A DNA stretch of 37,500 nucleotides from Pelagibacteraceae bacterium AG-430-I06 (GCA_003209895.1 QCOH01000010.1:1-37500); one strand, 5' to 3'; numbered from the stretch's first letter, positions 1 through 9,410 are shown. The notes: generated from the letters alone by a model not told the origin. Program-made: numbers and translations.

Positions 1-273
1 GAAACTTTATCATCAGACGGTTTCGAAATGCCGAAAGATCTTAATATAAATCAATTAACAAACAATCTTACTATTCCAGGCAATATTAAAACTCTTGTAG
101 AAAAAGGTGAAACTGGAATGTTAATGTTAAAACTAGTAGAGATAATTGGTAGTGATGAGATAGAAAATCTGGATCCAGAAACACTATATTTCATTGTAAA
201 CGTTCTTAACAAAGCAAAAATAAAAAAAACTAGAAACCAAATCCTTAATCTCACTCTACCTTTAAGAGTATAA
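1..273 (+). CDS. C-terminal part of an unknown protein (5' end outside window)
   Basis: The reading frame is open from base 1 to a stop at 271-273, so only the last 90 residues are visible. The ATG at 28 is internal to this open frame and need not be the start. The visible part is soluble-looking, with no membrane segment. It ends in a helical stretch (LDPETLYFIVNVLNKAK) that vaguely recalls the C-terminal helical tail of large hypothetical proteins in other alphaproteobacteria; I would not name a family on that. It lies 17 bases upstream of def on the same strand and probably belongs to the same transcript. Function not recognised. Confidence 0.6.
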   Translation, partial: ETLSSDGFEMPKDLNINQLTNNLTIPGNIKTLVEKGETGMLMLKLVEIIGSDEIENLDPETLYFIVNVLNKAKIKKTRNQILNLTLPLRV

Positions 274-290
274 TTATATTATAAACTCAA

Positions 291-815
291 ATGGCTGTTA
301 AAAAAATTTTATCAATACCAGATCCTATTTTGCGAGAGAAATCCATACTGGTAAAAAAAGTAGATAAAGATATCAAAAATTTAATGGATGATATGATAGA
401 AACAATGTACAACGCACCAGGAATTGGTTTAGCAGCAATTCAAATTGGTATACCAAAGAGAGTGATAGTAATGGACATATCTAAAGATAAGGACAAAAAA
501 AATCCAATGTTTTTTATTAATCCTAAAATTATTTGGAAATCAAAAGTTTTGTCAACTTATGAGGAGGGCTGCCTTTCCATACCGAATCAATTTGCAGAAG
601 TTCAAAGGCCAGATAAGTGTCATTTTAAATATTTGGATTACAATGGAAAAGAAAAAGAGATTAAGGCAGAAGGTTTGTTATCAACGTGTATACAACATGA
701 AATTGATCATTTAGACGGAATCTTGTTTATTGATTATCTATCAAAACTCAAAAAAGATATAATTATTAAAAAAGTTTCAAAAAATAAAAAAGAATTAGAA
801 AGAGTAGTGGTTTAA
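291..815 (+). CDS. def: Peptide deformylase
   Basis: Removes the N-formyl group from the initiator methionine of new proteins in the cytoplasm; a metalloenzyme, usually Fe2+. All three family motifs are visible: GIGLAAIQ (about residues 44-51), EEGCLS (92-97, with metal ligand Cys94) and QHEIDHLDG (135-143, the HExxH metal and catalytic motif). The length of 174 aa is normal. It is followed after 13 bases by fmt, the enzyme that adds the formyl group, so the add/remove pair is transcribed together as in many bacteria. The C-terminal tail is Lys-rich, as is common in this genome. Identification is secure. Confidence 0.97.
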   Translation: MAVKKILSIPDPILREKSILVKKVDKDIKNLMDDMIETMYNAPGIGLAAIQIGIPKRVIVMDISKDKDKKNPMFFINPKIIWKSKVLSTYEEGCLSIPNQFAEVQRPDKCHFKYLDYNGKEKEIKAEGLLSTCIQHEIDHLDGILFIDYLSKLKKDIIIKKVSKNKKELERVVV

Positions 816-828
816 ATTAATAAAAGTA

Positions 829-1749
829 ATGTCAAAAAAAATAGTTTTTATGGGAACCCCAGAGTTCGCAGTTCCATCATTAGAAGCTTTAAATAATTCC
901 GATCATAGCATTTTAACAGTTTATTCTCAGCCTGCCAGCAAAGCTGATAGAGGCCAGAAATTTATAGAGTCAAAAATAGAAATTGCTGCGAAAAAGTTTG
1001 CCCTAAATATCAGAACTCCATCCAATTTAAATAATGATGAGGAATACAATTATTTAAAATCAATCGAACCTGATATTGTTGTAGTAGTTGCTTATGGAAA
1101 GATAATTCCAAAAAAATTTTTGAGTATACCAAAGTTTGGATTTATTAATATTCATGCATCATTGCTACCAAAATGGAGAGGAGCTGCACCTATACAGAGA
1201 TCAATAATGAATTTAGATAAGGAAACAGGAATAAGTATTATGAAAATTATTGAGGAACTAGATGCTGGCCCAGTAATGCACCAGGATAAAATTAAAATTA
1301 ATGAAAATATAGACTCTCTAATACTATCAAAGCTTTTATCCAAATTAGGTGGTAAGTCTATAATCAATGCTTTAAGCAAAATAGAAAAAGGCGAAGCTAA
1401 ATTTATAGAGCAAAATCATAAAGAGGCAACTTATGCGAAAAAAATTTCAAAAAAGGAGTCCGAAATAAATTGGAATGAAAGTGCAAAAAAAGTATTAGCT
1501 AAAATCAATGGATTAAATCCTAACCCTGGTGCATGGTTTAAATACAAAAATGCAAGACACAAAGTCTGGAAAGCTAAGATATCAAACATTAATGGAAAGT
1601 CCGGACTAACCCTAGACGATAAACTTACTGTTGCATGTAAGGAGCAATCTATAGAAATTATTGAAATTCAAAAAGAGGGAAAAGGCAGGCAACTTGTCAA
1701 CCAGTTTTTACTTGGAAACAAGATCAAACAGGGCGAAAACTTGAGCTAA
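829..1749 (+). CDS. fmt: Methionyl-tRNA formyltransferase
   Basis: Formylates Met-tRNA(fMet) using 10-formyl-THF, providing the initiator tRNA. The N-terminal formyltransferase domain starts MSKKIVFMGTPEFAVPSLEA and carries the catalytic signature NIHASLLPKWRGAAPIQ (about 107-123; Asn107, His109) with the catalytic Asp in LDAGPV (about Asp145). A shorter C-terminal OB-fold-like domain follows from about residue 205. The 306-aa length is typical. The stop codon overlaps the truA start by one base (TAATG), suggesting translational coupling. It consumes formyl-THF, the same pool fed by fhs in this window. Confidence 0.97.
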   Translation: MSKKIVFMGTPEFAVPSLEALNNSDHSILTVYSQPASKADRGQKFIESKIEIAAKKFALNIRTPSNLNNDEEYNYLKSIEPDIVVVVAYGKIIPKKFLSIPKFGFINIHASLLPKWRGAAPIQRSIMNLDKETGISIMKIIEELDAGPVMHQDKIKINENIDSLILSKLLSKLGGKSIINALSKIEKGEAKFIEQNHKEATYAKKISKKESEINWNESAKKVLAKINGLNPNPGAWFKYKNARHKVWKAKISNINGKSGLTLDDKLTVACKEQSIEIIEIQKEGKGRQLVNQFLLGNKIKQGENLS

Positions 1750-2489
1750 TGTTTACATATCAAATTAGGGTAGAATATTTAGGAACAAATTTTGTTGGTT
1801 GGCAAATTCAAAGGAATGGGCTTTCTGTTCAAGGTGTTTTAGAAAAGGTACTTCATAAGTTTTTAAATGATAAAGTTAGAGTTATAGGATCTGGTCGTAC
1901 AGATGCCGGTGTTCATGCAAGTGAACAATCAGCTCATTTTAAAACAAAAAACAAGATAATTAATAAAAATATGTTTATAAACTCATTAAATTTCTTTTTA
2001 AGAAAATATCCTATATCTGTTCTTAGTATAGTAAAAAGATCAAACAAATTTCACGCAAGGCACAGCGCAAATGAGAGAACCTATAAATATTTTATTGTTA
2101 ATAGGCGTTCTTCTCTAGTTTTAGAAAAAAATAAGGCCTGGCATATTAAAAAAAAGCTTGATGTAAACATTATGAAAAAAGGAGCTGATATTTTAAAAGG
2201 CACCCATAATTTTTCAACTTTCAGAGCGTCATCGTGTCAGGCAAAATCCCCAATCAAAACTTTGAAAAAAGCTATGGTAAAAAAAAGTAAAAATAAAATC
2301 ATTTTTACTTTTAAGTCTAAGTCTTTTTTACAACAACAAGTCAGATCTATGGTTGGGTCTTTAAAATATCTTGGAGAGGGTAAGTGGAATATAAATGATT
2401 TCAAAAAAGCATTTAAGTCAAACAAGAGATCAATGTGTGCTCCTCCTGCTCCAGCACATGGTCTTTATCTGTATAAAGTCAAGTACTGA
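1749..2489 (+). CDS. truA: tRNA pseudouridine(38-40) synthase TruA
   Basis: Isomerises uridines at positions 38-40 of the tRNA anticodon arm. The catalytic motif GRTDAGVHA is at about residues 49-57 with the nucleophile Asp52. The length of 246 aa fits the family. The start is fixed by the TAATG overlap with fmt. The gene ends at 2489 and the next gene on the opposite strand ends at 2491, so only one base separates two convergent stop codons and no separate terminator can fit between them. The C-terminal half is unusually Lys-rich but keeps the family pattern (FLQQQVRSMVG). Confidence 0.96.
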   Translation: MFTYQIRVEYLGTNFVGWQIQRNGLSVQGVLEKVLHKFLNDKVRVIGSGRTDAGVHASEQSAHFKTKNKIINKNMFINSLNFFLRKYPISVLSIVKRSNKFHARHSANERTYKYFIVNRRSSLVLEKNKAWHIKKKLDVNIMKKGADILKGTHNFSTFRASSCQAKSPIKTLKKAMVKKSKNKIIFTFKSKSFLQQQVRSMVGSLKYLGEGKWNINDFKKAFKSNKRSMCAPPAPAHGLYLYKVKY

Positions 2490-2490
2490 A

Positions 2491-3411
2491 TTAATTTTCT
2501 ATTAGAGCATTTAAATGCATTTCCGTACTTTCCTTTAATGCGTTTAAATCGTATCCGCCTTCTAAGATTGAAACTATTTTATTATTGCAGCTTTCATTTG
2601 TAACTTTCAAAGTTCTTTTTGTTATTTCGTAAAAATCTTTTGACTTTAGTTTGAATTGCGCGAGAGGATCATCTTGATGAGCATCAAATCCAGCAGAAAA
2701 CAATAAAAATTCTGGTTTAAATTCTTTAAGTTTTTTTAAAACATGTTCGTATGCATTCATGTATTCCTCAGAATTTGTGCCAGCTGGCAAAGGAATATTT
2801 AAAATATTATTGTATTTACCTTTTTCATTATTTGTACCTGTCCCTGGATAGAAAGGATATTGGTGCATTGATATGTATAAAACTTTTTTATTTTCATAAA
2901 ATATATCTTGAGTCCCGTTTCCATGATGAACATCAAAATCTACTATAGCTATTTTATTGAGTCCGTATTTTTCTATAAGATAGTATGCTCCCACCGCAAC
3001 ATTATTATAAATACAAAAACCCATAGCTTTATTTTTTTCGGCATGATGTCCTGGCGGTCTTACAGGACAAAAAATATTTTTTAATTTTTCTTGTTGAACA
3101 ATATCAATAGCTGTTATTATTGATGCTACTGCATCTGAAGAAGCTTGTTTACTACCTGGGGACACAATTGTATCACCGTCTAAAAAACGCAAACCTTTTT
3201 TTGGAAAGGAGTTTTCTACTTCATCGATATAATTAGAATTGTGTGCAATTTTCAAATATTTGTAATCAAACTTTAATGGTTTTTTCCAAACCAATTTTTT
3301 GTTTCTCTTTAAGTTTTCAATTACGACTGAAACACGATCTGCTCTTTCAGGATGGCCTTGACCAGTATCGTGATTTAAATAAGTATCAGTAGTAATAATT
3401 CCTGTTTTCAC
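2491..3411 (-). CDS. Histone deacetylase-like amidohydrolase
   Basis: A zinc-dependent deacetylase of the HDAC/acetylpolyamine amidohydrolase superfamily. Visible signatures are RPPGHHAEKNKAMGFC (active-site His pair about 122-123), VDFDVHHGNG (zinc ligands Asp160 and His162), GFDAH (third ligand Asp243) and EGGYDL (probable catalytic Tyr287). The length of 306 aa is normal for the bacterial class II-like group. The substrate cannot be read from sequence; acetylated polyamines or other small acetyl-amides are usual guesses. It is the last gene of the long minus-strand run and its start overlaps the dapE stop by 4 bases. In other alphaproteobacteria truA rather than this gene usually lies next to dapE; this placement may be lineage-specific. 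Confidence 0.9.
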   Translation of the reverse strand: MKTGIITTDTYLNHDTGQGHPERADRVSVVIENLKRNKKLVWKKPLKFDYKYLKIAHNSNYIDEVENSFPKKGLRFLDGDTIVSPGSKQASSDAVASIITAIDIVQQEKLKNIFCPVRPPGHHAEKNKAMGFCIYNNVAVGAYYLIEKYGLNKIAIVDFDVHHGNGTQDIFYENKKVLYISMHQYPFYPGTGTNNEKGKYNNILNIPLPAGTNSEEYMNAYEHVLKKLKEFKPEFLLFSAGFDAHQDDPLAQFKLKSKDFYEITKRTLKVTNESCNNKIVSILEGGYDLNALKESTEMHLNALIEN

Positions 3412-4547
3412 TTAAAATAACTTACCAAAATATTTTCATATATTTTAGTTAATTTTTTTAAATCAGAAATAGATACACTTTCATCTATTTTGTGCATTGT
3501 CTTACCTACTAATCCAAATTCTAAACAAGGTGCAATATTCTTAATAAATCTTGCATCAGATGTACCGCCAGATGTAGATAGTTTTGGTTTAAGACCGGTG
3601 ACTTTTTTAATGATATTCTGAACCATGTAAGTAGTTTTATTCGGCTTAGTTAAAAATGCTTCACCTGAAACTTCATATCTTACTTTGAATCTAGATTTAT
3701 TAGTTTTCGTAACTGCTTTAAATATTTTATTGAGTTTATTTTTTAGTGAACCAGAAGAGTGTTTATCATTAAATCTTATATTAAAAACAGCTTCAGCAGA
3801 TCCGGGAATAATATTATCCGCATGATTATCAATATTAATTTTCGTTACTTCAAGATTAGAAGGTTGAAAGTTTTTTGTTCCTTTATCAAGTTTTAAATCC
3901 TTAATTTTTTTTAAAATTTTAATTAAAGTATTTGAGGGATTATTAGCTCTGTGTGGATAAGCAACATGACCCTGCGAACCTATTATAGTAAGCCTGCCAG
4001 TCAAACTTCCTCTTCTTCCAATTTTTATCATTTCACCAAGTCTATTTGGATTAGTTGGTTCACCAACTATACAAAAATTAATTTTTTCTCTTTTTCTTTT
4101 TAAATATTTTATAAGTCTTTTTGTTCCATTTACTGCTATTCCTTCCTCATCCCCTGTAATTAGCAAACTAATTGATCCTTTAAAATTTTTATTTTCTTTT
4201 TTAAATCTACTTACTGCAGCCACAAAACATGCAATTGATGCTTTCATATCATTGGCTCCTCGTCCAATTAATTTGTTATTTCTTATAATTGGATTAAAGG
4301 GATTAGTGGTCCAGTTTTTAATGTTTCCTGGAGGAACAACATCTGTATGTCCTGCATAGCAAAAATTTGGAGAAGATTTTCCAAGTTTTGCGTAAAGGTT
4401 TTTAATATTTTTAAAATTAATAATTTTACAATTAAAACCTATAGACCTTAAATTTTTAGCTAATAAGTTTATAGCCCCTGCATCTTTAGGTGTGATACTA
4501 GGTTTACGAATCAAATCTTTTGCTAACTTTAATTCACTTATTTGCAT
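3408..4547 (-). CDS. dapE: Succinyl-diaminopimelate desuccinylase
   Basis: Hydrolyses N-succinyl-LL-diaminopimelate to LL-DAP in the lysine and peptidoglycan pathway; M20-family dinuclear zinc enzyme. Metal and catalytic residues are visible: YAGHTDVVPPG (His67, Asp69), GRGANDMK (bridging Asp100), GDEEG (catalytic Glu134 and Glu135), VGEPT (Glu163) and a late His in TMHKIDE. The length of 379 aa matches the family. It starts 4 bases after dapD ends, so two steps of the same pathway are adjacent and co-oriented. Identification is secure against the sister M20 enzymes ArgE and carboxypeptidase G because of the dapD neighbour and the whole-length pattern. Confidence 0.96.
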   Translation of the reverse strand: MQISELKLAKDLIRKPSITPKDAGAINLLAKNLRSIGFNCKIINFKNIKNLYAKLGKSSPNFCYAGHTDVVPPGNIKNWTTNPFNPIIRNNKLIGRGANDMKASIACFVAAVSRFKKENKNFKGSISLLITGDEEGIAVNGTKRLIKYLKRKREKINFCIVGEPTNPNRLGEMIKIGRRGSLTGRLTIIGSQGHVAYPHRANNPSNTLIKILKKIKDLKLDKGTKNFQPSNLEVTKINIDNHADNIIPGSAEAVFNIRFNDKHSSGSLKNKLNKIFKAVTKTNKSRFKVRYEVSGEAFLTKPNKTTYMVQNIIKKVTGLKPKLSTSGGTSDARFIKNIAPCLEFGLVGKTMHKIDESVSISDLKKLTKIYENILVSYFK

Positions 4548-4551
4548 GATT

Positions 4552-5376
4552 TTAATCTCTTAACAAGTCATTTATAGAAGTTTTACTTCTAGTTTTCTCA
4601 TCTACTTTTTTTACAATTACCACACAATATAGCGATGGTCCCGTGGGATTATTTTTGCTTGGCATTGAGCCTGGAACAACTACTGAGTATGCGGGAACTT
4701 TTCCGTAATGAATCTCACCGGTTGTACGATCCACTATTCTTGTAGACGCACCGATATAAACACCCATTGATAATACCGATCCTTTTTCAACAATAACACC
4801 TTCTGCTATTTCAGCTCTTGCACCTAAAAAACAATTATCCTCAACTATAGTTGGATTTGCTTGCATTGGTTCTAGGACACCACCAATACCAGCGCCACCT
4901 GAAATATGACAATTTTTTCCAACCTGCGCACATGATCCGACTGATGCCCAAGTATCTATCATTGTACCCTCATCGACATAAGCTCCTACATTTATGAAGG
5001 ATGGCATTAGAACAACATTCTTTGCAATGTATGCTCCTTTTCTAATTACACCATTAGGCACGTATCTAAACCCTGCTCTCTTAACCTGTTCTTCACTCCA
5101 TCCTTGGGTTTTACCATCTACTTTATCATACCAAGTTGAGTAAGGTCCCTTGGACGCTTTCATTTTATTAACTCTAAAACTTAAAAGTATAGCTTTTTTA
5201 ATCCATTGATTGACTTTCCATTTTTCTTTTATCTTTTCAGCAACCCTAATTTTACCATTATCTAATAAATTAATAGTTTCCCCAACTAATTCAGTAAGCC
5301 CTTTATCAGAGCTATCTATTTTAGTTCTATTTTCGAAAGCTTCGTTTATAGATTTTTCAATTTTTTCTAAATTCAT
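4552..5376 (-). CDS. dapD: Tetrahydrodipicolinate N-succinyltransferase
   Basis: Transfers succinyl from succinyl-CoA to tetrahydrodipicolinate, committing to the succinylase route of DAP/lysine synthesis. The protein is 274 aa. It has an N-terminal helical domain, then a left-handed beta-helix of hexapeptide repeats ([20 protein letters not shown] and the following turns, about residues 110-235), and the family signature around [18 protein letters not shown]. Its first 20 bases overlap the end of the upstream HAD gene, an unusually long overlap that suggests coupled translation. dapE follows directly. Confidence 0.96.
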   Translation of the reverse strand: MNLEKIEKSINEAFENRTKIDSSDKGLTELVGETINLLDNGKIRVAEKIKEKWKVNQWIKKAILLSFRVNKMKASKGPYSTWYDKVDGKTQGWSEEQVKRAGFRYVPNGVIRKGAYIAKNVVLMPSFINVGAYVDEGTMIDTWASVGSCAQVGKNCHISGGAGIGGVLEPMQANPTIVEDNCFLGARAEIAEGVIVEKGSVLSMGVYIGASTRIVDRTTGEIHYGKVPAYSVVVPGSMPSKNNPTGPSLYCVVIVKKVDEKTRSKTSINDLLRD

Positions 5377-6028
5377 TTATTTCCTTTAAAAAAGTCGTTA
5401 AATTTGCTGTTTTATAATTTACAAAATTTTCATCTGAATATTTTGCTGCCCACGGTTCATTATTTTTAATCCAAACAGTTTTCATACCTAACTCATGAGC
5501 GGGTTTCAAATTTCTTGCAATATCCTCAATAAATATACAATATTGTGGCTCAATTTTGTATTTATCAATTAATCTTTTATAAGTTTCGATAGCAGGTTTT
5601 GGGATAAAATCTGAGTCTACAATATCAAAAATTCCATCAAAAAGCTTATTTATCCCAATTCTTTTAGTGACATTTTCAGCATGAGCACGGGAACCGTTGG
5701 TAAATATTATTTTTTTATCTTTAATTTTACTAAGTTCTAATTCTAAACCTTTATCATTTTTGAGAAATTCTAAATCAATATCATGAACAAAATCCAAAAA
5801 TTCTTGTGCATTTATTTTATGGTTTTTAATCATTCCATTTAAAGTCGTATCGTATTCATAAAAATAATTTTTTTGAATTTTTTTTGCTTCCTCAATGCTC
5901 ACATTTAGTTTATTTGAAATATATTTTGACATTCTTTTATCTACTTGATCAAAAACTTTAGTATCACCTGAGTATAGTGTATTATCTAGATCAAATAGCC
6001 AGTACTTAATATTTAACAGATCTTTCAT
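5357..6028 (-). CDS. HAD-family pyrimidine 5'-nucleotidase-like phosphatase
   Basis: A haloacid dehalogenase-type hydrolase of 223 aa. Motif I is [12 protein letters not shown] (nucleophile Asp and general acid Asp near residues 13-15), motif II is [10 protein letters not shown] and the acidic motif is [12 protein letters not shown]. In alphaproteobacteria the homologue next to dapD/argB is generally called a pyrimidine 5'-nucleotidase, which cleaves nucleoside monophosphates; the true substrate is unknown. The gene overlaps argB by 4 bases and dapD by 20 bases. The cap domain is the helical insert between motifs I and II (about 20-100). Confidence 0.88.
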   Translation of the reverse strand: MKDLLNIKYWLFDLDNTLYSGDTKVFDQVDKRMSKYISNKLNVSIEEAKKIQKNYFYEYDTTLNGMIKNHKINAQEFLDFVHDIDLEFLKNDKGLELELSKIKDKKIIFTNGSRAHAENVTKRIGINKLFDGIFDIVDSDFIPKPAIETYKRLIDKYKIEPQYCIFIEDIARNLKPAHELGMKTVWIKNNEPWAAKYSDENFVNYKTANLTTFLKEINEFRKN

Positions 6029-6894
6029 TTTCTTATTAAAGTACCAGCACCCTGATCAGAGAAAATTTCTTTTAATATTGACCTTGGTTTTCTGCCATCA
6101 AGAATAACAACACCCTTTACACCATTTTCAACAGCATCTATACAATTTTTTATTTTTGGCAGCATTCCACCCTGGACAATTTTAAGATTTACTAAATTTT
6201 CCATGTCGTATGGTTTTATCTCAGATATTAAAGTTTTTCTGTCATCATAAACTCCTTCAACATTAGTCATTAATAAAAGCCTCCTTGATTTTAACTTTTT
6301 AGCAATTGCACTTGCTGCGGTATCTCCATTAATATTATAAGTTTGATTATTTCTATCTAAACCTAACGGCGCAACTATAGGTATTTGGTTTTCGCTAATT
6401 ATTTTTTTAATCATATTAATATCAATTTCTTTTGGAATTCCTACAAATCCAAGCTCCGGCTTATCTGGAACCACATTGATTACATTGTTTAATTTGGTAT
6501 TTATTGGAACAGCTTTTGAACCTCTTTTTTTAACCGACTCAACAATATCAGTATTAAAATCAATAAGTACCTTTTCAACTATGTCGATTACTTTTTTATT
6601 TGTTACTCTTAAACCATTTATAAATTCACTTTGAATGTTTCCTTTTTTTAACTCTCTTTCTATTCTTGGACCTCCTCCATGAACGACTACTATTGAGAGT
6701 CCTAATTTATTTAATACGCTTATATCCTGAATAAAATTATTAAATATATTTCTATCAATTAAAACATTTCCACCGTATTTAATTACTATTAAATCTTTTT
6801 GATATTTTTTAACATATTTAGGTATATTGCCCACATCTGGTGCATCTTTAGGCCAAAATTTTATTATTTCGTCTAAACTAATTTCATTAAACAT
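6025..6894 (-). CDS. argB: Acetylglutamate kinase
   Basis: Phosphorylates N-acetylglutamate in arginine synthesis; amino-acid kinase fold. Visible motifs are VIKYGGNVL (phosphate-binding Lys and glycines, about residues 37-45), VVVHGGGPRIE (substrate loop) and NGDTAASAIAKKL (ATP site). The length of 289 aa and the N-terminal extension (about 30 residues before the first beta strand) resemble the arginine-feedback-inhibited type, which carries an N-terminal helix, but regulation cannot be proven here. It starts directly after the yidC stop codon. The partner argJ is elsewhere in this window (25505). Confidence 0.96.
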   Translation of the reverse strand: MFNEISLDEIIKFWPKDAPDVGNIPKYVKKYQKDLIVIKYGGNVLIDRNIFNNFIQDISVLNKLGLSIVVVHGGGPRIERELKKGNIQSEFINGLRVTNKKVIDIVEKVLIDFNTDIVESVKKRGSKAVPINTKLNNVINVVPDKPELGFVGIPKEIDINMIKKIISENQIPIVAPLGLDRNNQTYNINGDTAASAIAKKLKSRRLLLMTNVEGVYDDRKTLISEIKPYDMENLVNLKIVQGGMLPKIKNCIDAVENGVKGVVILDGRKPRSILKEIFSDQGAGTLIRK

Positions 6895-8574
6895 TTATTT
6901 AGTTTTTACCGTTGTTCTTTTCATTATTACCCACTGTTGGGCAATTGTTAGAATATTATTGATTGTCCAATACACAACAAGACCAGATGGAAAAGGTGCC
7001 AAAATAATTGTTAAGAACAGAGGAAAAAACATAAATATTTTTGCCTGAATGGGATCGGGTGGTGTTGGATTTAATTTTTGTTGTAGATACATAGTAGCCC
7101 CCATCATTATCGGCCAAGCTCCTATTATTAAAAAAGATGGTGGATCCCATGGAATTAGACCAAATATGTTAAAAATTGATGTAGGGTCTTGTGCAGATAA
7201 ATCTTTTATCCAACCAAAAAAAGGCTGGTGCCTCATTTCAAGAGATATAAAAAGCATTTTATAAATTGCAAAAAAGAAAGGTATTTGAATTAAAATTGGT
7301 AAGCAGCCAGACAAAGGATTTACTCCTTCTCTTTTATATAAAGCCATCATCTCTTGTTGAAGCTTTTGTTTATCATCTTTGTGTAATTCTTTTAATCTCA
7401 ATAATTCAGGCTGTAAAATTTTCATTTTAGCCATTGATTTAAAAGAATAATTTGCCAAGGGAAAAAATAATAGTCTAACCGCAAAAGTAACAAGAACTAT
7501 CGCTATTCCAAAATTTTTTGTTAACTCAAACAAATAATTCATTATAAAAAATAAAGGTTTTGTAAAAAAATAAAACCAGCCCCAATCTATGGTCAAATCA
7601 AATTTATTAATGCTTTCTGTTTCAGCATATTTATCAATAACTTTAACTTCTTTTGCCGCAACAAATATTTTCGATTCAGATTTATTAGTAGTTGAGGGCT
7701 TAACTATAATTGGTTCATTTTGAATATAATTTGCTTTAAAACCATTTTTAAATAAAAATTCTCCTTTAAAAGACTGATTTTTTTCTGGGACTAACGCTGT
7801 CATCCAATATTTGTCGGTTATTCCCAACCAACCATCAGAAGCGTTAAATTCTTTTTTTCTATCCCTAACATCTTTGTAGCTTTCCTCCTTTAACTCTTCA
7901 TCGAAAACTCCAATAAAACCCTCGTGCAAAATATAAAAATCTGTTACATCAGGATCTTTATTTCTAGTTATTTGTGCATAAGGATATAACTCAACATCTT
8001 TGTTAGATTTATTTTGGATTTCTTGAGTGATTCTAAACAAGAATTTATCATCTAATTCTATTTTCTTTCTGAATACTAGTCCTGACTTATTATCCCACTC
8101 TAATAAAACCGGATTTCCTTTTTTTAATTTATTATTTCCTAAAACTTTCCATTTAGTTTCTCTATTAGGCAGAGCCATTTTTCCAAGATTACTTGCAGCC
8201 CAACCAGTTTCCACAAAATAACCTTTGTCGCTCTCTTTAGGATTTAAATAGGTTACTTTTTTATTTTCTCCAAGTTTCTCGTTATAATTTTTAAAAGTTA
8301 TATCATCAATCAGGGCTCCTTGAAGAGAAATTGAACCAACCACATTATCATTTTCAAAATCAATTCTCTCCGATGAGTTAATGGCATCTTCTCTTGAAAT
8401 AGATAATAATTTTTTATTTTCTAAATTAACACTTGGAGTATTTGTGTCCTGATTTTTATTTTCAATTTGCTGTGCTTTTTTTTGAGCTTCTTCCGGGGTA
8501 TCAAACATGTATGACCATGCGACTAAAATTGCGAAAGATAAGGATATAGCAAAAATTACGTTTCTAAGGTCCAT
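6895..8574 (-). CDS. yidC: Membrane protein insertase YidC
   Basis: Inserts and folds inner-membrane proteins alone or with Sec. The 559-aa protein has an N-terminal transmembrane anchor (about residues 5-22), a large periplasmic domain (about 30-340), and the conserved C-terminal membrane core of five segments with the cytoplasmic loop MKILQPELLRLKE between the first two. The pattern matches Gram-negative YidC. It is the fourth gene of the classic rpmH-rnpA-yidD-yidC order and abuts yidD with no spacer. In many alphaproteobacteria the GTPase gene engB follows yidC; here argB follows immediately. Confidence 0.97.
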   Translation of the reverse strand: MDLRNVIFAISLSFAILVAWSYMFDTPEEAQKKAQQIENKNQDTNTPSVNLENKKLLSISREDAINSSERIDFENDNVVGSISLQGALIDDITFKNYNEKLGENKKVTYLNPKESDKGYFVETGWAASNLGKMALPNRETKWKVLGNNKLKKGNPVLLEWDNKSGLVFRKKIELDDKFLFRITQEIQNKSNKDVELYPYAQITRNKDPDVTDFYILHEGFIGVFDEELKEESYKDVRDRKKEFNASDGWLGITDKYWMTALVPEKNQSFKGEFLFKNGFKANYIQNEPIIVKPSTTNKSESKIFVAAKEVKVIDKYAETESINKFDLTIDWGWFYFFTKPLFFIMNYLFELTKNFGIAIVLVTFAVRLLFFPLANYSFKSMAKMKILQPELLRLKELHKDDKQKLQQEMMALYKREGVNPLSGCLPILIQIPFFFAIYKMLFISLEMRHQPFFGWIKDLSAQDPTSIFNIFGLIPWDPPSFLIIGAWPIMMGATMYLQQKLNPTPPDPIQAKIFMFFPLFLTIILAPFPSGLVVYWTINNILTIAQQWVIMKRTTVKTK

Positions 8575-8832
8575 TTAGTTTTTTTTTCTAATTATTTGTT
8601 TTTTTGGAACAAAATCTAATCCCGAGTCACCACCTAAAAATTTTATTGGATGACACTTGCATATTCTTTTAAATCCAAGATAAACTCCCTTACTTGTCCC
8701 ATGAATTTTTAAACATTCAACAAAATATTCTGAACATGTCGGCAAAAATCTACAATTTGTTCCTAAAAATGGCGAAATAAAATATTTATAAAATTTAATT
8801 AAATATATAAGAATAATATTTATGTTTCTCAT
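8575..8832 (-). CDS. yidD: Membrane protein insertion efficiency factor YidD
   Basis: A small membrane-associated protein that helps YidC-dependent insertion. It is 85 aa with an amphipathic N-terminal helix, the cysteine pattern FLGTNCRFLPTCSEY (about 23-37) and RICKCHPIKFLGG, then GLDFVP near the end, all diagnostic of the family. It lies between rnpA (4-base gap) and yidC (no gap), the conserved position. Confidence 0.95.
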   Translation of the reverse strand: MRNINIILIYLIKFYKYFISPFLGTNCRFLPTCSEYFVECLKIHGTSKGVYLGFKRICKCHPIKFLGGDSGLDFVPKKQIIRKKN

Positions 8833-8836
8833 AACC

Positions 8837-9190
8837 TTAGTTCCTAATTTCTTTAAAACTTTTTTTCATCTTTTCAAACAAATATTTATTTTTTTCATCA
8901 TATACTTTTGATTTTCCAAAAATTATATATGTGTAATTCAGATTAATTGCACTATTTATTTTTAATAATTTTAGAACAATTGATTTTAATCTTCTTTTTA
9001 TTTTGTTTCTTTTCACTGCATTTCCAACTTTTTTCCTCATAACAAAACTAACATATAATTTTTTTATATTTTCCTTTTTTTTTATAAAATTTTTAACACA
9101 ATAAATTGAGAACAAGTCATTATTAATAACTCTTTTTTTTAACACAGTTTTGAAATGTGAATTTTTTTTCAGACTTTCAATTTTTGTCAT
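8837..9190 (-). CDS. rnpA: Ribonuclease P protein component
   Basis: Basic protein subunit of RNase P, which matures the 5' ends of tRNAs. The family RNR signature is visible as VGNAVKRNKIKRRLK (about residues 54-68), with the preceding SFVMRKKVG strand. The 117-aa length and very high Lys content are typical, although the usual final residues are more divergent than in model species. It sits 7 bases after the rpmH stop, the nearly universal rpmH-rnpA pair. Confidence 0.93.
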   Translation of the reverse strand: MTKIESLKKNSHFKTVLKKRVINNDLFSIYCVKNFIKKKENIKKLYVSFVMRKKVGNAVKRNKIKRRLKSIVLKLLKINSAINLNYTYIIFGKSKVYDEKNKYLFEKMKKSFKEIRN

Positions 9191-9197
9191 TATTTAG

Positions 9198-9332
9198 TTA
9201 TGTAGATAGTCTCTTTCGACCTTTTGCTCTTCTTCTAGCTATTAGTTTTCGGCCACCTCTAGTTGACATTCTAGATCTAAAGCCATGCCTTCTTTTTCTA
9301 ACTAATTTACTTGGTTGATAGGTTCGTTTCAT
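9198..9332 (-). CDS. rpmH: 50S ribosomal protein L34
   Basis: A 44-residue protein read on the minus strand: begins [18 protein letters not shown], continues with [11 protein letters not shown] and ends [12 protein letters not shown] before TAA. This is the full L34 consensus. It is the first gene of the nine-gene minus-strand run, and the 78-bp space to the divergent gene at 9411 must hold its promoter. No dnaA or origin-like DnaA-box cluster is seen next to it, although rpmH often sits near oriC in other bacteria. Confidence 0.96.
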   Translation of the reverse strand: MKRTYQPSKLVRKRRHGFRSRMSTRGGRKLIARRRAKGRKRLST

Positions 9333-9410
9333 AAGATTATTAAATTCATCCTAAAATTTTTCGATATTTATAGGTAATAAGGCTGTATAAGTACAGTTAA
9401 AAGTTTTTTT

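Noticed and set aside
9383-9396. Short palindrome CTGTATAAGTACAG between rpmH and the TVP38-type gene
   Set aside because: Arms of only 5 bp in AT-rich DNA; cannot be told from chance without comparison.
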